From DATAVB01 sp040414495 (lineage in GTDB: Bacteria > Actinomycetota > Actinomycetes > Mycobacteriales > QHCD01): a stretch of DNA of 31,158 bases. This document shows positions 1 to 8,430 of the stretch, one piece after another. The translations under genes were made by a program, and so were the position numbers. The notes below the pieces were generated by a model. The model saw only the letters and a program-made list of their open reading frames with translations. It searched no databases and was not told where the DNA came from. Location of the stretch: positions 1-31,158 of the forward strand of contig JBEDUI010000159.1 of assembly GCA_040414495.1 (NCBI GenBank), written 5' to 3'. Position 1 is the first letter of the stretch. Each line of letters begins with the position of its first letter.

Positions 1-786
1 GATCCCGACGGCACTCTGGATGAGGACAAGCCGGACCGCCGCGAACTGATCTTCCGCCGCGACGTCGGCGGCATGGACTACATACGCGGCCGGCTCGATT
101 CCGAAGCCTCCGCCACCGTCCAAGCCGCGCTCGGCGCGTTAGCGCAACCAGAACCAGCGCAGGATGGCGTGCCGGATTCTCGGTCGAGGGGTCGTCGCAT
201 GGCCGACGCCCTCGTCCAACTGTGTGATCGGGCGTTGGCCGGTGGCGGACTTCCCGCTGTTGGTGGGGAGAAGCCCCAGGTCACGGTGACGATCGCGCTG
301 GATGACCTACGCGGCAAGCAATCCGACGACACACCGTTGCGGCGCCCGGGCACCGGAACACTCGGCACCGGCGCTCCGATCACCGCCGAAGCCGCCCGCC
401 GCATCGCCTGCGACGCCGCCATCATCCCCATCCTGCTCGGATCCCACAGCGAACCATTAGATATCGGCCGCGCCACCCGCACCATTCCCACCGGAATCCG
501 CCGCGCCGTCGTCGCCCGCGACACCGGCTGCATACACCCCGGCTGCACCGCCCCCGCCGCCTGGTGCCAAACACATCACGTCAAACACTGGTCCGACGGC
601 GGACCCACCTCATTAGCCAATCTCGTACTCCTCTGCCACCACCATCACTGGATCGTCGACCACGAGCACTGGCAGATCACCTTCCTCAAAGGCATCCCGC
701 ACGTCATCCCGCCACCGATCGTCGACCCGCGGCAACAACCGAGACGCAACACCATGCACGACCAACCCGGCCTCCCCAGCGGATAA
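1..786 (+). CDS. HNH endonuclease domain protein of the DUF222 type, 5' truncated
   Basis: The frame is open from base 1, so the start lies outside the window; 261 C-terminal residues are visible. The first part matches the end of a DUF222 region. The C-terminus is a clear HNH nuclease fold: a CIHPGC knuckle, then CQTHHVKHW, then a conserved SLANLVLLC and HHHHWIVDH stretch, which supply the zinc-binding cysteines and the His-Asn-His metal site. DUF222/HNH proteins occur in many near-identical copies in actinobacterial genomes. They are often linked to mobile 13E12-type repeats, but their substrate is not settled. There is no partner gene in the visible part. The stop is TAA at 784-786. A 12-bp perfect palindrome follows about 25 nt later. 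Confidence 0.9.
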   Translation, partial: DPDGTLDEDKPDRRELIFRRDVGGMDYIRGRLDSEASATVQAALGALAQPEPAQDGVPDSRSRGRRMADALVQLCDRALAGGGLPAVGGEKPQVTVTIALDDLRGKQSDDTPLRRPGTGTLGTGAPITAEAARRIACDAAIIPILLGSHSEPLDIGRATRTIPTGIRRAVVARDTGCIHPGCTAPAAWCQTHHVKHWSDGGPTSLANLVLLCHHHHWIVDHEHWQITFLKGIPHVIPPPIVDPRQQPRRNTMHDQPGLPSG

Positions 787-811
787 CCCGCACCGAGGGG
801 GAGGGGCGCGG

Positions 812-823
812 GACTGCGCAGTC
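812..823. repeat. 12-bp perfect palindrome downstream of the HNH gene
   Basis: GACTGCGCAGTC reads the same on both strands and is flanked by further G/C-rich partly complementary bases. It lies 25 nt after the HNH stop and has no T-tract, so it is at best a weak hairpin or a protein site. The remainder of 787-1068 holds no gene that I can support. Confidence 0.4.
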
Positions 824-1068
824 GCGGCGCCGAATTTCGCGTGCCCGGCCGAGAAGGAGCGAGCGCTGGTCCGGTGATGCGGTCACGATGCCGAATTTGA
901 CGGTGCCCGCCGACGATCACAGTCCGGTGGTAGCAGAAACACGCCTGGCGCAGCTGAGGGGCGGAGTTTCGGCGGGTCCGGCGAGCGATGTTCCGTCCCG
1001 TATGCAGGGCCCGATTCGGTCCGACGCGCAAGCAAGAACCAGGAACGACCCAGGCTAGGGCACGTCTC

Positions 1069-1926
1069 TTAAATCCTGCTGCGCGGCGCCCTGGAACGTC
1101 TGTCCTCTTTGACAATACGGATCTTGCTCGTCGACCAGAAGATCATCCGATCGTGCTTACGTACGATGCCAACCGGGCCGGTCGGGCGGCGGCGAAATAA
1201 GCTGCGCCCGGTCGATATCACGCTGACCTTGTCGCCGGTGTCCAGAACCGCACCGTCCGGTCGGGGCAACGCAACCGTCGAGCGCCGTTGACCGTCGCCG
1301 GAGTTCAGCACAATGCGCCGGCCGCCATTACGCACCCGGCGGCCATTCGGCAATGTCGTCTGCACCTCGATGACCCGCATGTCGGTCGCGGTACGCCGGC
1401 CCAGTATCGCTGGCGCCCGGATTTGCCGCCAGAGCGACCGGGCCAACGCCAGCACGAACCAGGCCGCGCCCAGGACCACCAGCGATTCCAGCACGACGCC
1501 GAATATCGCGCCGCCCTGGCTCTCCCGATTGATCCCGACCGCGTCATTGTGGCTGTCCGCCCGGGGCGCCCACCCACTCACGGTCATGCCGAGCGGAAAT
1601 TTGTGCGTCTGGTCGCTGCACACGTCGAAGTAGCCGACCCGAATGGCCGGTCCCTCGATCCAGTTCAACACGACCCGGTCGAGGGTGCAGGTGCGGGTTG
1701 TATCGACGTTAGGGACGATGCGAACGACGGGTCCGCTGACCCGGTAATCAGTTCCGAACGCCCGTCCCCACTCGGCGGCAACCGTGCGCGAGGACAGCAG
1801 CAGACCGACGATGACAGCGCCGAACACCGCCATCACCAGCAACCCGGCCCAGGTCCCGCGGATCGTACGCCGCAACAACGCCCCGCTCTGGGCGGCCAGA
1901 TCGCCGACCGGTAGCGCGCTAGCCAC
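1069..1926 (-). CDS. Two-helix membrane protein of unknown function
   Basis: This is a 285-residue protein that I do not recognise. Helix 1 is at about residues 26-45 (WAGLLVMAVFGAVIVG) and helix 2 at about 138-160 (FGVVLESLVVLGAAWFVLAL). Between them is a segment of about 90 residues with two cysteines, probably outside the cell. After helix 2 comes a basic cytoplasmic tail of about 125 residues with a beta-rich stretch. I chose the GTG at 1926 because GGAGGAGG sits six nt upstream; an in-frame ATG at 1971 has no ribosome-binding site. It is divergent from the serine hydrolase at 2115. Coding is well supported by codon bias and membrane pattern; function is unknown. Confidence 0.75.
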   Translation of the reverse strand: MASALPVGDLAAQSGALLRRTIRGTWAGLLVMAVFGAVIVGLLLSSRTVAAEWGRAFGTDYRVSGPVVRIVPNVDTTRTCTLDRVVLNWIEGPAIRVGYFDVCSDQTHKFPLGMTVSGWAPRADSHNDAVGINRESQGGAIFGVVLESLVVLGAAWFVLALARSLWRQIRAPAILGRRTATDMRVIEVQTTLPNGRRVRNGGRRIVLNSGDGQRRSTVALPRPDGAVLDTGDKVSVISTGRSLFRRRPTGPVGIVRKHDRMIFWSTSKIRIVKEDRRSRAPRSRI

Positions 1927-2114
1927 AGCCGCCTCCTCCCCAGCGCCGGAGCGTTCCGCCGCCGACAGCATATTGAGACGTTCGTACGCCGGGATTCCGG
2001 CGCGCTTCGGCTAAGAACCGCTCGCCCCGATGTCCCGCTACGGACAGCGCGATGCCTGCCCGTTCCCGCGGAAATTTCATACGCTGGACAGAACCGCCGA
2101 CACAGAGGAGAGCC

Positions 2115-3533
2115 ATGGTGCTGCCCCGTAGTACGCCAGCCGAGCAGGGCGTCGATCCGCGCGGGATCGACGAATTCCTCAGTGCCGTGGCCGAAAGCGG
2201 TATCGAGCTGCACAGCCTGATGCTGCTGCGGCACGGCCAGGTCGTCGCCGAGGGCTGGTGGGCGCCCTACAGCCCGACGAAGGTGCACCTGCTGTATTCG
2301 TTGAGCAAGAGCTTCACCTCGACCGCGATCGGCCTGGCCGTCGCCGAGGGCCGGCTGTCGGTCGATGACCCCGTCGTCTCGTTCTTCCCCGACGCGGTGC
2401 CGGCCGACCCGAGCCCGCACGTGCTGCAGATGCGCGTGCATGACCTGCTGTGCATGGGAACCGGCCACCGCGAGGACACAACCAGAGAAGTATTCGCGCG
2501 GCACGACACCGAACCGGTCAGGGCGTTCTTCGACCTGCCGCCGGAGGAAACACCTGGCTCGGTCTTCGCCTATAACAGCAGTGCGACCTTTATGCTGTCG
2601 GCAATTCTCAGCAAGATCACTGGTCAGCAGCTCACCGATTACCTGCGACCACGGCTTTTCGAACCGTTGGGCATCGACGAAACCTATTGGCACGCGCTGA
2701 ATTCGGTCGACATCGGCTTCTCCGGGTTGCATGTCCGGACCGAGTCGATCGCCAGCTTCGGCCAGCTCTACCTGCAACGCGGCCGCTGGGGCGACCGGCA
2801 ACTCGTCCCGGAATCCTGGGTGGATGCGGCCACCTCGAATCAAATCTCCACGGTGACCCCATGGCGGCAGAACGAGCCGATCGACTGGCGGCAGGGCTAC
2901 GGCTACCAATTCTGGCGCTGCCAACACAATGCGTACCGGGGTGACGGTGCGTACGGGCAATTCTGCGTCGTCGTACCCGAATCCGATCTGGTACTGGCGA
3001 TAAATTCGGCGACCACAAACATGCAGGCAATTCTCGACGCGGCCTGGAAACACCTGCTGCCAGCCGTTGATTCACCGGCCACAGTGGACAGCGGGACGCA
3101 GCTGCAGCAGCGACTGTCCACATTGGCGCTACCGACGATCGCCGGCAGCCGGTCCGGACCGGACAGCGGCCCGTGGACCTTCGCCGCCGCTCTCAGCTCG
3201 ACCGAGCCGGGCCTGTTCCCCGCTGCCGCCGAGCTGACCGTGACCCCCAAGGACGACGGCTGGTCGGTACGGTTCGATGCCGATCAGGAGATCCGCTGCG
3301 GCTACGGCGCCTGGGTCGAGGGCACGGTCGGGGTCCCGGAATGGCAGCCGATGCCGGTGGCCGGTTGCGCCGCCTGGACCGAAGCGGGGGTGTTCGAAGT
3401 GGACATTGCCTTCCTCGATACGCCGCACACACTGCGAATCACCTGTGGCGCAGGCACATTCGACATGGCCTGGAAAACCGAACCGCTGCACGGCGGCCGA
3501 TTCACCGACCTGGCCGCGCCCCGACACAAATAA
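2115..3533 (+). CDS. Serine hydrolase, beta-lactamase (class C / penicillin-binding) fold
   Basis: This 472-residue protein belongs to the beta-lactamase-related family (AmpC, EstB, D-aminopeptidase type), which acts on esters, amides or peptides through an acyl-serine. The nucleophile motif SLSK is at residues 62-65 in the context YSLSKSFTSTAIGLAV. The second active-site motif is YNS at 153-155. The catalytic domain runs to about residue 330 and a separate beta-rich C-terminal domain of about 120 residues follows. No signal peptide is visible, so it is probably cytoplasmic. An in-frame ATG at 2052 exists, but the ATG at 2115 has AGGAG just upstream and starts where family homology begins. 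The natural substrate cannot be read from the sequence. It converges with the PhyH gene, five nt from stop to stop. Confidence 0.88.
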   Translation: MVLPRSTPAEQGVDPRGIDEFLSAVAESGIELHSLMLLRHGQVVAEGWWAPYSPTKVHLLYSLSKSFTSTAIGLAVAEGRLSVDDPVVSFFPDAVPADPSPHVLQMRVHDLLCMGTGHREDTTREVFARHDTEPVRAFFDLPPEETPGSVFAYNSSATFMLSAILSKITGQQLTDYLRPRLFEPLGIDETYWHALNSVDIGFSGLHVRTESIASFGQLYLQRGRWGDRQLVPESWVDAATSNQISTVTPWRQNEPIDWRQGYGYQFWRCQHNAYRGDGAYGQFCVVVPESDLVLAINSATTNMQAILDAAWKHLLPAVDSPATVDSGTQLQQRLSTLALPTIAGSRSGPDSGPWTFAAALSSTEPGLFPAAAELTVTPKDDGWSVRFDADQEIRCGYGAWVEGTVGVPEWQPMPVAGCAAWTEAGVFEVDIAFLDTPHTLRITCGAGTFDMAWKTEPLHGGRFTDLAAPRHK

Positions 3534-3538
3534 GACAG

Positions 3539-4303
3539 CTAGACGCCGAGGATATAGAGCGTCGCGGGACTGAGCCGGTCCCGCGTGCGTACTCGAAGGT
3601 ATTCGGCCTGATCGAGCTGCTGCGGCTGATCGCGCCGTACGAACGAGGAATGCAAGGCCCGGCGCGGTCGGTCACTGTTGTTGCGGGTACCGCCGTGCCA
3701 GACATGGCTGTTGAAGACGACGACGGTGCCGGCCGGCGCCAGCATCTGGATCTCGTCCGGATGGGTGGCGGTCGGATCACCGTCCAACTCGTCGGCCGGC
3801 GCCAGACCCCGTTTCTTATGCGACCCCGGCACCACCCGGGTGGCCCCGTTCTGCGCGGTGAAATCGTCCAGCAGCCAGATCGAATTGCAAATTTGGTAAC
3901 CCTGCGATTCGGGTAGCACGCCCCAGTCGGCGTGCAGGCCTTGATGCCCCTGCCCCGGCCGCGCGGCCCGGCTGTTGAGCGAATTGAACTTGAATTCCCA
4001 TCTCAGGACGTGACCAACCGCCGCGAGCACCCGCGGATGGGTGAGGCACACGTCGAACATCGGGTCCTTGTTGATCAGGTCCGAAAGCCGGTCGCTCCCG
4101 GGCTCCTGGTGCACCTCGGCCCCGGCGAAGGCACCCTCGACCCGGGACAGCTCGGCCAGCCGGGCATTGATCACCTCGATCTGCTCGGCAGACAGAATCC
4201 CCAGCAGCGGCGCGAACCCGTCGTTGTCGAGCTGATCCTTCGTCTTCTGATCCAGCAGATCCCCGGTGACACCGAGATCAGCCAACGCGGTGGGCATATC
4301 CAT
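3539..4303 (-). CDS. Phytanoyl-CoA dioxygenase (PhyH) family Fe(II)/2-oxoglutarate oxygenase, copy 1
   Basis: This 254-residue protein has the PhyH double-stranded beta-helix. The iron ligands are visible as HAD at 124-126 and His203 in HVWHGG. The arginine pair at 214-215, about 11 residues later, would bind 2-oxoglutarate. Family members hydroxylate small molecules such as phytanoyl-CoA, ectoine or natural products; this sequence does not reveal which. I chose the ATG at 4303 because AGAGG lies about nine nt upstream; an ATG at 4312 overlaps that site. It is divergent from the SDR gene at 4645, and the shared upstream region holds the 16-bp tandem array, so the two may be co-regulated. It is the first of three PhyH genes in the window, all of different sequence. 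Confidence 0.88.
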   Translation of the reverse strand: MDMPTALADLGVTGDLLDQKTKDQLDNDGFAPLLGILSAEQIEVINARLAELSRVEGAFAGAEVHQEPGSDRLSDLINKDPMFDVCLTHPRVLAAVGHVLRWEFKFNSLNSRAARPGQGHQGLHADWGVLPESQGYQICNSIWLLDDFTAQNGATRVVPGSHKKRGLAPADELDGDPTATHPDEIQMLAPAGTVVVFNSHVWHGGTRNNSDRPRRALHSSFVRRDQPQQLDQAEYLRVRTRDRLSPATLYILGV

Positions 4304-4464
4304 GCGACTCATCCTCTGCCCGTACTGCGACTGCCATCCTTCGAGTCTGCATACACCGCCGGCCCGCCGACGAAAACGAACAAACCCGCGTCCGTCCGGT
4401 AGCGGCCGCATCTGCTACAGAAGCCGTACGCGGCGATGTACAGAACGCACATCCAGCCTCGTCC

Positions 4465-4624
4465 TCCGTACGAGTACCAGAGCGTACGAAAACCCAACCG
4501 TACGAACGCCCAACCGTACGAACACCGGAACGTGCGAAACCCAGAACGTATGAAAACCAGAACATACGAAGACCGGAACGTATGAGGGCCGGAACGTATG
4601 AGGGCCGGAACGTATGAAGACCCG
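4465..4624. repeat. Ten-unit, exactly 16-bp tandem repeat array in a divergent promoter region
   Basis: Ten contiguous 16-bp units run without any gap or phase slip. Examples are AGCGTACGAAAACCCA (4481-4496), ACCGTACGAACACCGG (4513-4528), AACGTATGAAAACCAG (4545-4560) and AACGTATGAGGGCCGG (4577-4592 and 4593-4608, identical). The consensus is roughly AACGTAYGAARACCVG. Units near the PhyH side carry the palindrome CGTACG; units near the SDR side carry CGTATG. A degenerate eleventh unit may follow at 4625-4640. Sixteen is not a multiple of three, so the array is not a protein repeat. It ends 20 nt before the SDR start codon. Units are contiguous, which rules out CRISPR. The rest of the 4304-4644 intergenic region shows no gene. 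Confidence 0.92.
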
Positions 4625-4644
4625 AGCGCGAAAGGGACGAGCTG

Positions 4645-5427
4645 ATGTTGTTGGAGAACAAGACCGCCGTGATCTACGGAGCCGGCGGCCGGATCGGTGC
4701 GAGCGTGGCCCGGACCTTCGCCCGCGAGGGCGCCCGGGTGTTCCTGACCGGACGCCGGCTGGCTGGAGTCGAGACGGTCGCCACGGAAATCACCGCCGCC
4801 GGCGGGCGGGCCGAGGCCGCCCGGGTCGACGCGCTCGACCGGGAGGAGATCGCGGCGCACGCGGCCGAGGTGATGCGAGTTGCCGGCGGGTTCGACATTT
4901 CGTTCAACGCGGTCAGCATTCGCGGCGACCTGCAGGGCACCAGGCTGATCGACATGTCGGTCCAGGATTTCACCACGCCGATCAATACCGCCGCCACGAC
5001 GCATTTCCTGACCGCGACCGAGGCGGGCCGGCACATGGTGACGCGCGGATCCGGCGTGATCTTGACTCTGTCCTCGACCGGCGCCCGGCTCTCCGGCCGG
5101 GACCAGGGTTTTCACGCGACCGGGGGTTTCGGCGTCGCCTGCGGCGCGGTCGAGTCGCTGACCCGCACTCTGGCCGGCGAGCTGGGACCGCGCGGCGTGC
5201 GCGTGCTGTGCCTACGCCCGGACGCGATCCCGCAGACGTGGAATTTTGCTGAGCCGGCCGACGAAAACACGGCGCGGATCAAGACCTACATGCAGAACGG
5301 CACCGTGCTGCGCCGGCTGCCCACCCTGGCCGAGGTCGCCGAGGCGGCCGCATTCCTGGCCAGCGACCGGGCCAGCGCGATGACCGGCACGGTCGCGAAC
5401 CTCAGCTGCGGGTCCGCGCCGGACTAG
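4645..5427 (+). CDS. SDR-fold protein with altered catalytic residues
   Basis: This 260-residue protein has the length and Rossmann fold of classical short-chain dehydrogenases/reductases. The nucleotide-binding loop GAGGRIG is at 12-18, a GRR at 36-38 favours NADP(H), an N-x-x-S follows beta-4 (FNAVS, 87-91), and the serine strand is at 143-144. The expected YxxxK is replaced: the segment aligned with YSASKAA reads FGVACGA (162-168), so Tyr becomes Phe162 and Lys becomes Cys166, with about five extra residues before it. Either it uses different catalysis or it is a binding or regulatory protein. AAAGGGA at 4631-4637 is the ribosome-binding site. The 16-bp array lies directly upstream and the PhyH gene is divergent. 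Fold assignment is firm; activity is not. Confidence 0.88.
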   Translation: MLLENKTAVIYGAGGRIGASVARTFAREGARVFLTGRRLAGVETVATEITAAGGRAEAARVDALDREEIAAHAAEVMRVAGGFDISFNAVSIRGDLQGTRLIDMSVQDFTTPINTAATTHFLTATEAGRHMVTRGSGVILTLSSTGARLSGRDQGFHATGGFGVACGAVESLTRTLAGELGPRGVRVLCLRPDAIPQTWNFAEPADENTARIKTYMQNGTVLRRLPTLAEVAEAAAFLASDRASAMTGTVANLSCGSAPD

Positions 5428-5430
5428 GGC

Positions 5431-5538
5431 TGCCCGGGAAATACCCGCCGTCGCGACTGCCCGGGAATCACCCGCCGTCGCAAGTGCCCGGGAATCACCC
5501 GGAGTTGCGAGTGCCCCGAGAAATACCCGTCGTCCGAG
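5431..5538. repeat. Four-unit 27-bp tandem repeat between convergent genes
   Basis: Four contiguous 27-bp units start at 5431, 5458, 5485 and 5512, each beginning TGCCC. Units 1-3 contain a small hairpin such as CGGGAATCACCCG (4-5 bp stem, 5-nt loop); unit 4 has diverged in the left arm (CGAGAAATACCCG). The array fills the whole space between the SDR stop (5427) and the kinase stop (5547), so it would lie in the 3' end of both transcripts. It may act as a bidirectional terminator or RNA-stabilising element, or be a REP-like repeat. There is no T-tract. Confidence 0.9.
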
Positions 5539-5546
5539 GATTCGCC

Positions 5547-7265
5547 TCAGCCGTTGTTGCCCTGGTCGGCGCCGTGCGTCTTCTTGGGTTTGGCGCCACG
5601 GCCATTGTTGCCATTGCCCTGAGCGTTCCCGTTGCCGTGCTGCTTGTTCGGCTTGCCCGGCTTGCTGGTCTTGTTCGTCGTACGGGCCGATGGCGGCGCC
5701 GAGGTGGCCGTGTGGCCGATGAGCTGGTCGGTTTTGATGAGAATCCCCGCCTGGTTACGGATCAACCCAAGGTGGTGGGTTTCGTGAACGGTGGTGCCGT
5801 CGGTCTGAGTGAGCTGAATGTTGACCGAGACGGTATTGGTGTCCACGACCCGGGGCGGCGACACGAGGCTCAGCGATTGCACGGTCGCCCAGTGCGCCCG
5901 GTACGGACCGATGCCCCCGGCGTGCAGAACCGGCGCCAGATGGGTCCACGCCGCGGTCGGGTCGGCCGGCAGCAATGCGTAATACTCCGACGCGGCGCGG
6001 GTCAACGTGGCCGCGGACAGCGCCGCGGACTTATGCGGCGCACCGGTCGGGGTGTTCTTGGCGGTATTCCCCTTATGATGCGACCCGGTCGGCAGCAGCA
6101 ACGCCAGCACGATCGCAATCGCGGCGACGGCCACTACGGCAGCCACGCCGAGCACGGTTTTCTGCCGCTGGTTGGGGCGTCCGCCCGGCGGCTGGCTCGG
6201 CCGGCGTTGGGGTGGGGGCGGACTGGCCACCAGCGTCCCGCCGCCTCGTCGCGGCGGTATCCGTTCGGTGGCAGGCGCCTGGTTGCGGCCCGATTGTTGT
6301 GCGGCCGGGACCGACCGTTGCGCGGTCGCGGTCGTACCAGCAGCAGCACCCGACCATTCCGCGGTCGCCGCTGGCTCGGCTGGCGCCGTGACCGCCTGGG
6401 TCTCACCGGCGGTCCGATCCCATACACCGGCGGCCAGCGGATTGCCCTCGGCGACACCGTGCAATGCCACGCCGGCCTCGGCCGCCGTCAGTCGCCGCTC
6501 CGGGTCGGGTCGCAGCATCGCCGATAGCACCGGGATCAACGGGCCGGCGTGCTGGGGCGGACGGGCCTCGGCCGCCGCCACGCGGTGCAGTACCGACAGC
6601 GCGTTGTCCTCGCTGCCGCCGAACGGCGGGACGCCCTCGACCGCGGCGTACAGCGTGGAGCCGAGCGAAAACACGTCCGAGCTGGGACTGGGCTCCTGAC
6701 CGCGCGCGGTCTCCGGGGCCAGATAGGCCGGCGTACCGGCGAGCACGCCAACCTGGGTCAGCGCGACGTCGCCGGTGGCGTGCGAAATTCCGAAGTCGGC
6801 GATCCGGGCATTGCCGTGCTCGTCGATCAGAACGTTTCCCGGCTTGATATCCCGGTGCACAATTCCGACCGCGTGCGCCGCGGCCAACGCCGAGGCCGCC
6901 TGCTCCCCGATCCGGGCCGCGGCCGCAGGCTCCATCCGACCCTCCTGCGCCAGTACATCGGCGAGGCTGCGTGAGGGGATGTACTCCATCACCAGCAGCG
7001 GCAGCCCGACATGCTCGGCCACGTCGTACACCGTGACTACGTGCGGATGCCGCAGCCGCGCCGCGATCCGGCCCTCCCGCATGGCCCGCAGCTTCGACAG
7101 GTCGGATCCGTTCGCATCCGCCAGCGCGCTGCCCCGCAGCTGTTTGACCGCGACCAGACGCTGCAACCGTTCGTCCAGCGCCAGCCACACCACGCCCATC
7201 GCGCCCGAGCCCAGCTCACGCTGGAGCCGGTACCGACCGGCTAGCACATCTCCTGGTCCGTCCAT
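5547..7265 (-). CDS. Receptor-type Ser/Thr protein kinase (PknB family)
   Basis: This 572-residue transmembrane kinase has a complete Hanks-type domain in the first ~270 residues: glycine loop GSGAMG, VAVK lysine at 41, HRD at 137-139, DFG at 158-160, and GTPAYLAPE ending at 185. A proline- and alanine-rich linker follows, then one membrane helix at about 371-392. An outside domain of about 110 residues with an NTF2/SnoaL-like pattern comes next (YYALLPADPTAAW, then alternating strands), and a low-complexity Gly/Asn/Lys tail ends the protein. It lacks PASTA repeats, so it senses something other than muropeptide. The start is uncertain: ATG at 7265 is used here; GTG at 7292 adds nine residues; neither has a clear ribosome-binding site. 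It converges with the SDR gene across the 27-bp array. Confidence 0.93.
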   Translation of the reverse strand: MDGPGDVLAGRYRLQRELGSGAMGVVWLALDERLQRLVAVKQLRGSALADANGSDLSKLRAMREGRIAARLRHPHVVTVYDVAEHVGLPLLVMEYIPSRSLADVLAQEGRMEPAAAARIGEQAASALAAAHAVGIVHRDIKPGNVLIDEHGNARIADFGISHATGDVALTQVGVLAGTPAYLAPETARGQEPSPSSDVFSLGSTLYAAVEGVPPFGGSEDNALSVLHRVAAAEARPPQHAGPLIPVLSAMLRPDPERRLTAAEAGVALHGVAEGNPLAAGVWDRTAGETQAVTAPAEPAATAEWSGAAAGTTATAQRSVPAAQQSGRNQAPATERIPPRRGGGTLVASPPPPQRRPSQPPGGRPNQRQKTVLGVAAVVAVAAIAIVLALLLPTGSHHKGNTAKNTPTGAPHKSAALSAATLTRAASEYYALLPADPTAAWTHLAPVLHAGGIGPYRAHWATVQSLSLVSPPRVVDTNTVSVNIQLTQTDGTTVHETHHLGLIRNQAGILIKTDQLIGHTATSAPPSARTTNKTSKPGKPNKQHGNGNAQGNGNNGRGAKPKKTHGADQGNNG

Positions 7266-7360
7266 GAGAGCGTTTGACCCCGAATCAGTCACCCCGCGAG
7301 ATTACGCGGCCGGGTCAATTCCGGCCCGTTGGGTCGGAACATATCGCAGTCCGCATCAAA

Positions 7361-7375
7361 GACTGCTTTGCAGTC
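7361..7375 (-). terminator. Small inverted repeat after the sulfotransferase gene
   Basis: GACTGCTTTGCAGTC has perfect 6-bp arms and a 3-nt loop. On the minus strand it is followed by TTT and lies 25 nt past the sulfotransferase stop, so it may be a weak terminator. Overlapping it at 7372-7387 is AGTCGTACGAAACCAG, which resembles a single unit of the 16-bp array at 4465-4624. Confidence 0.4.
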
Positions 7376-7400
7376 GTACGAAACCAGCAATCTGTTCCGG

Positions 7401-8288
7401 TCAGTGATAGCCGAATTCCTCGATGGCGAAACCCAGCCGCTGCCGTACGTACGACTCGTCGGCCGCCGACAACGGTGCCCAATGGGCTATCCGATCCGGA
7501 GTGAAGGCGAGCGCCGTCTCGGCGTCATCCAGACCGAGCCACTCGAACAGCGCGCGCCGTTCGCCCGGCCAATCGGCGGCGAGGTCTTCCAGGCGCAATT
7601 GGCGGCAGCGCGGATCGTCGGCCGCCTTCCCGGTCCGCCATTGCCGGTACATCGGCTCCAACCAATTGCACACCGACGCGATATCGTGCGGGGCCCATTC
7701 CATGGACATATGCGAGGCCGCGACCTGGACCGGATGCCGCACGATGTGCAGCAATCGTGCGTCTGGAAACAGTTCCCAGAGAAACTCGGCTTCGAGCAGA
7801 TTGTTCGGCGTCTTCTCACACCAACGGGATTTTCCGTACGTACGGGCGCCACCGGCGAACAGTTCGTCCACGAAGGAGCGGCACAGTGCGAGTGCCTCGG
7901 AGCGGTCCTCGAAATACCGCCCGACAATGCGTTCGGTCCCGCGGTCGTCGAACGAGTACCAGGTGAGCGCGGCCAGGAAACGCCGCGTCCAGTCCTCGTA
8001 TCGGTCAGCGCCGAATATCGCCGGCAGGTCGGCCTGGTTCAGCGCACCCGGGAGCGGCCGGCCGGCCACGTTCCGCGTCAGAAAGGTGGTGAACCGCGCC
8101 AACGCATCGGTGCCGTGAAATGGCGTGTATTCGGTCGACAGTGCGCGGACCAGATCCTCCACCCCGCCCGGGTCGACCAGGAACCGCGTCTCGGTCGGCA
8201 CGTGCCAGACCGAGGGATGCTGGCCGACGATCTCCGCCAGCAGGCTCGTGCCCGAACGCCCCGTACCGCCGACGAAGCTCGGCGTCAT
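7401..8288 (-). CDS. PAPS-dependent sulfotransferase family protein
   Basis: This 295-residue protein has the P-loop-like 5'-phosphosulfate loop GGTGRSGTS at residues 7-15. The 3'-phosphate-binding region HIVRHPVQVAASHMS lies mid-protein, next to the WCEKTPNN motif typical of Sulfotransfer_1/3 family members. Enzymes of this family move sulfate from PAPS to hydroxyl or amino groups of carbohydrates, lipids or small molecules. No signal peptide or membrane helix is visible. I used the ATG at 8288; two GTG codons at 8297 and 8300 are also in frame, and GGTGG lies close upstream of the ATG. It is divergent from the DUF4832 gene. The acceptor is unknown; a sulfatase sits 12 kb to the right, but there is no direct link. 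Confidence 0.87.
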   Translation of the reverse strand: MTPSFVGGTGRSGTSLLAEIVGQHPSVWHVPTETRFLVDPGGVEDLVRALSTEYTPFHGTDALARFTTFLTRNVAGRPLPGALNQADLPAIFGADRYEDWTRRFLAALTWYSFDDRGTERIVGRYFEDRSEALALCRSFVDELFAGGARTYGKSRWCEKTPNNLLEAEFLWELFPDARLLHIVRHPVQVAASHMSMEWAPHDIASVCNWLEPMYRQWRTGKAADDPRCRQLRLEDLAADWPGERRALFEWLGLDDAETALAFTPDRIAHWAPLSAADESYVRQRLGFAIEEFGYH

Positions 8289-8430
8289 CGCATGCACCAC
8301 CCACTACTCGCGACCCGTTGGCCGGCCCGAGATTAGTCGAATCCGCTCGGACGTCCTACCGAATTGCGGCTCTGGTGAACAAGCGCCGCGTTCGGCTAAT
8401 GTTCAGGTCGCGATTCCAGTAATGCCATTT

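Noticed and set aside
1833..3053. 406-codon minus-strand frame
   Set aside because: It is antisense to the serine hydrolase, has no recognisable domain and shows the codon pattern of an antisense shadow.
4465..4624. CRISPR array
   Set aside because: The 16-bp units are contiguous without spacers, too short for CRISPR repeats, and no cas gene is present.
4309..5115. Long minus-strand open frame over the 16-bp array and the SDR gene
   Set aside because: It is antisense to a well-supported SDR gene, and the 16-bp period cannot keep a constant protein repeat; the apparent repeats in its translation are a by-product.
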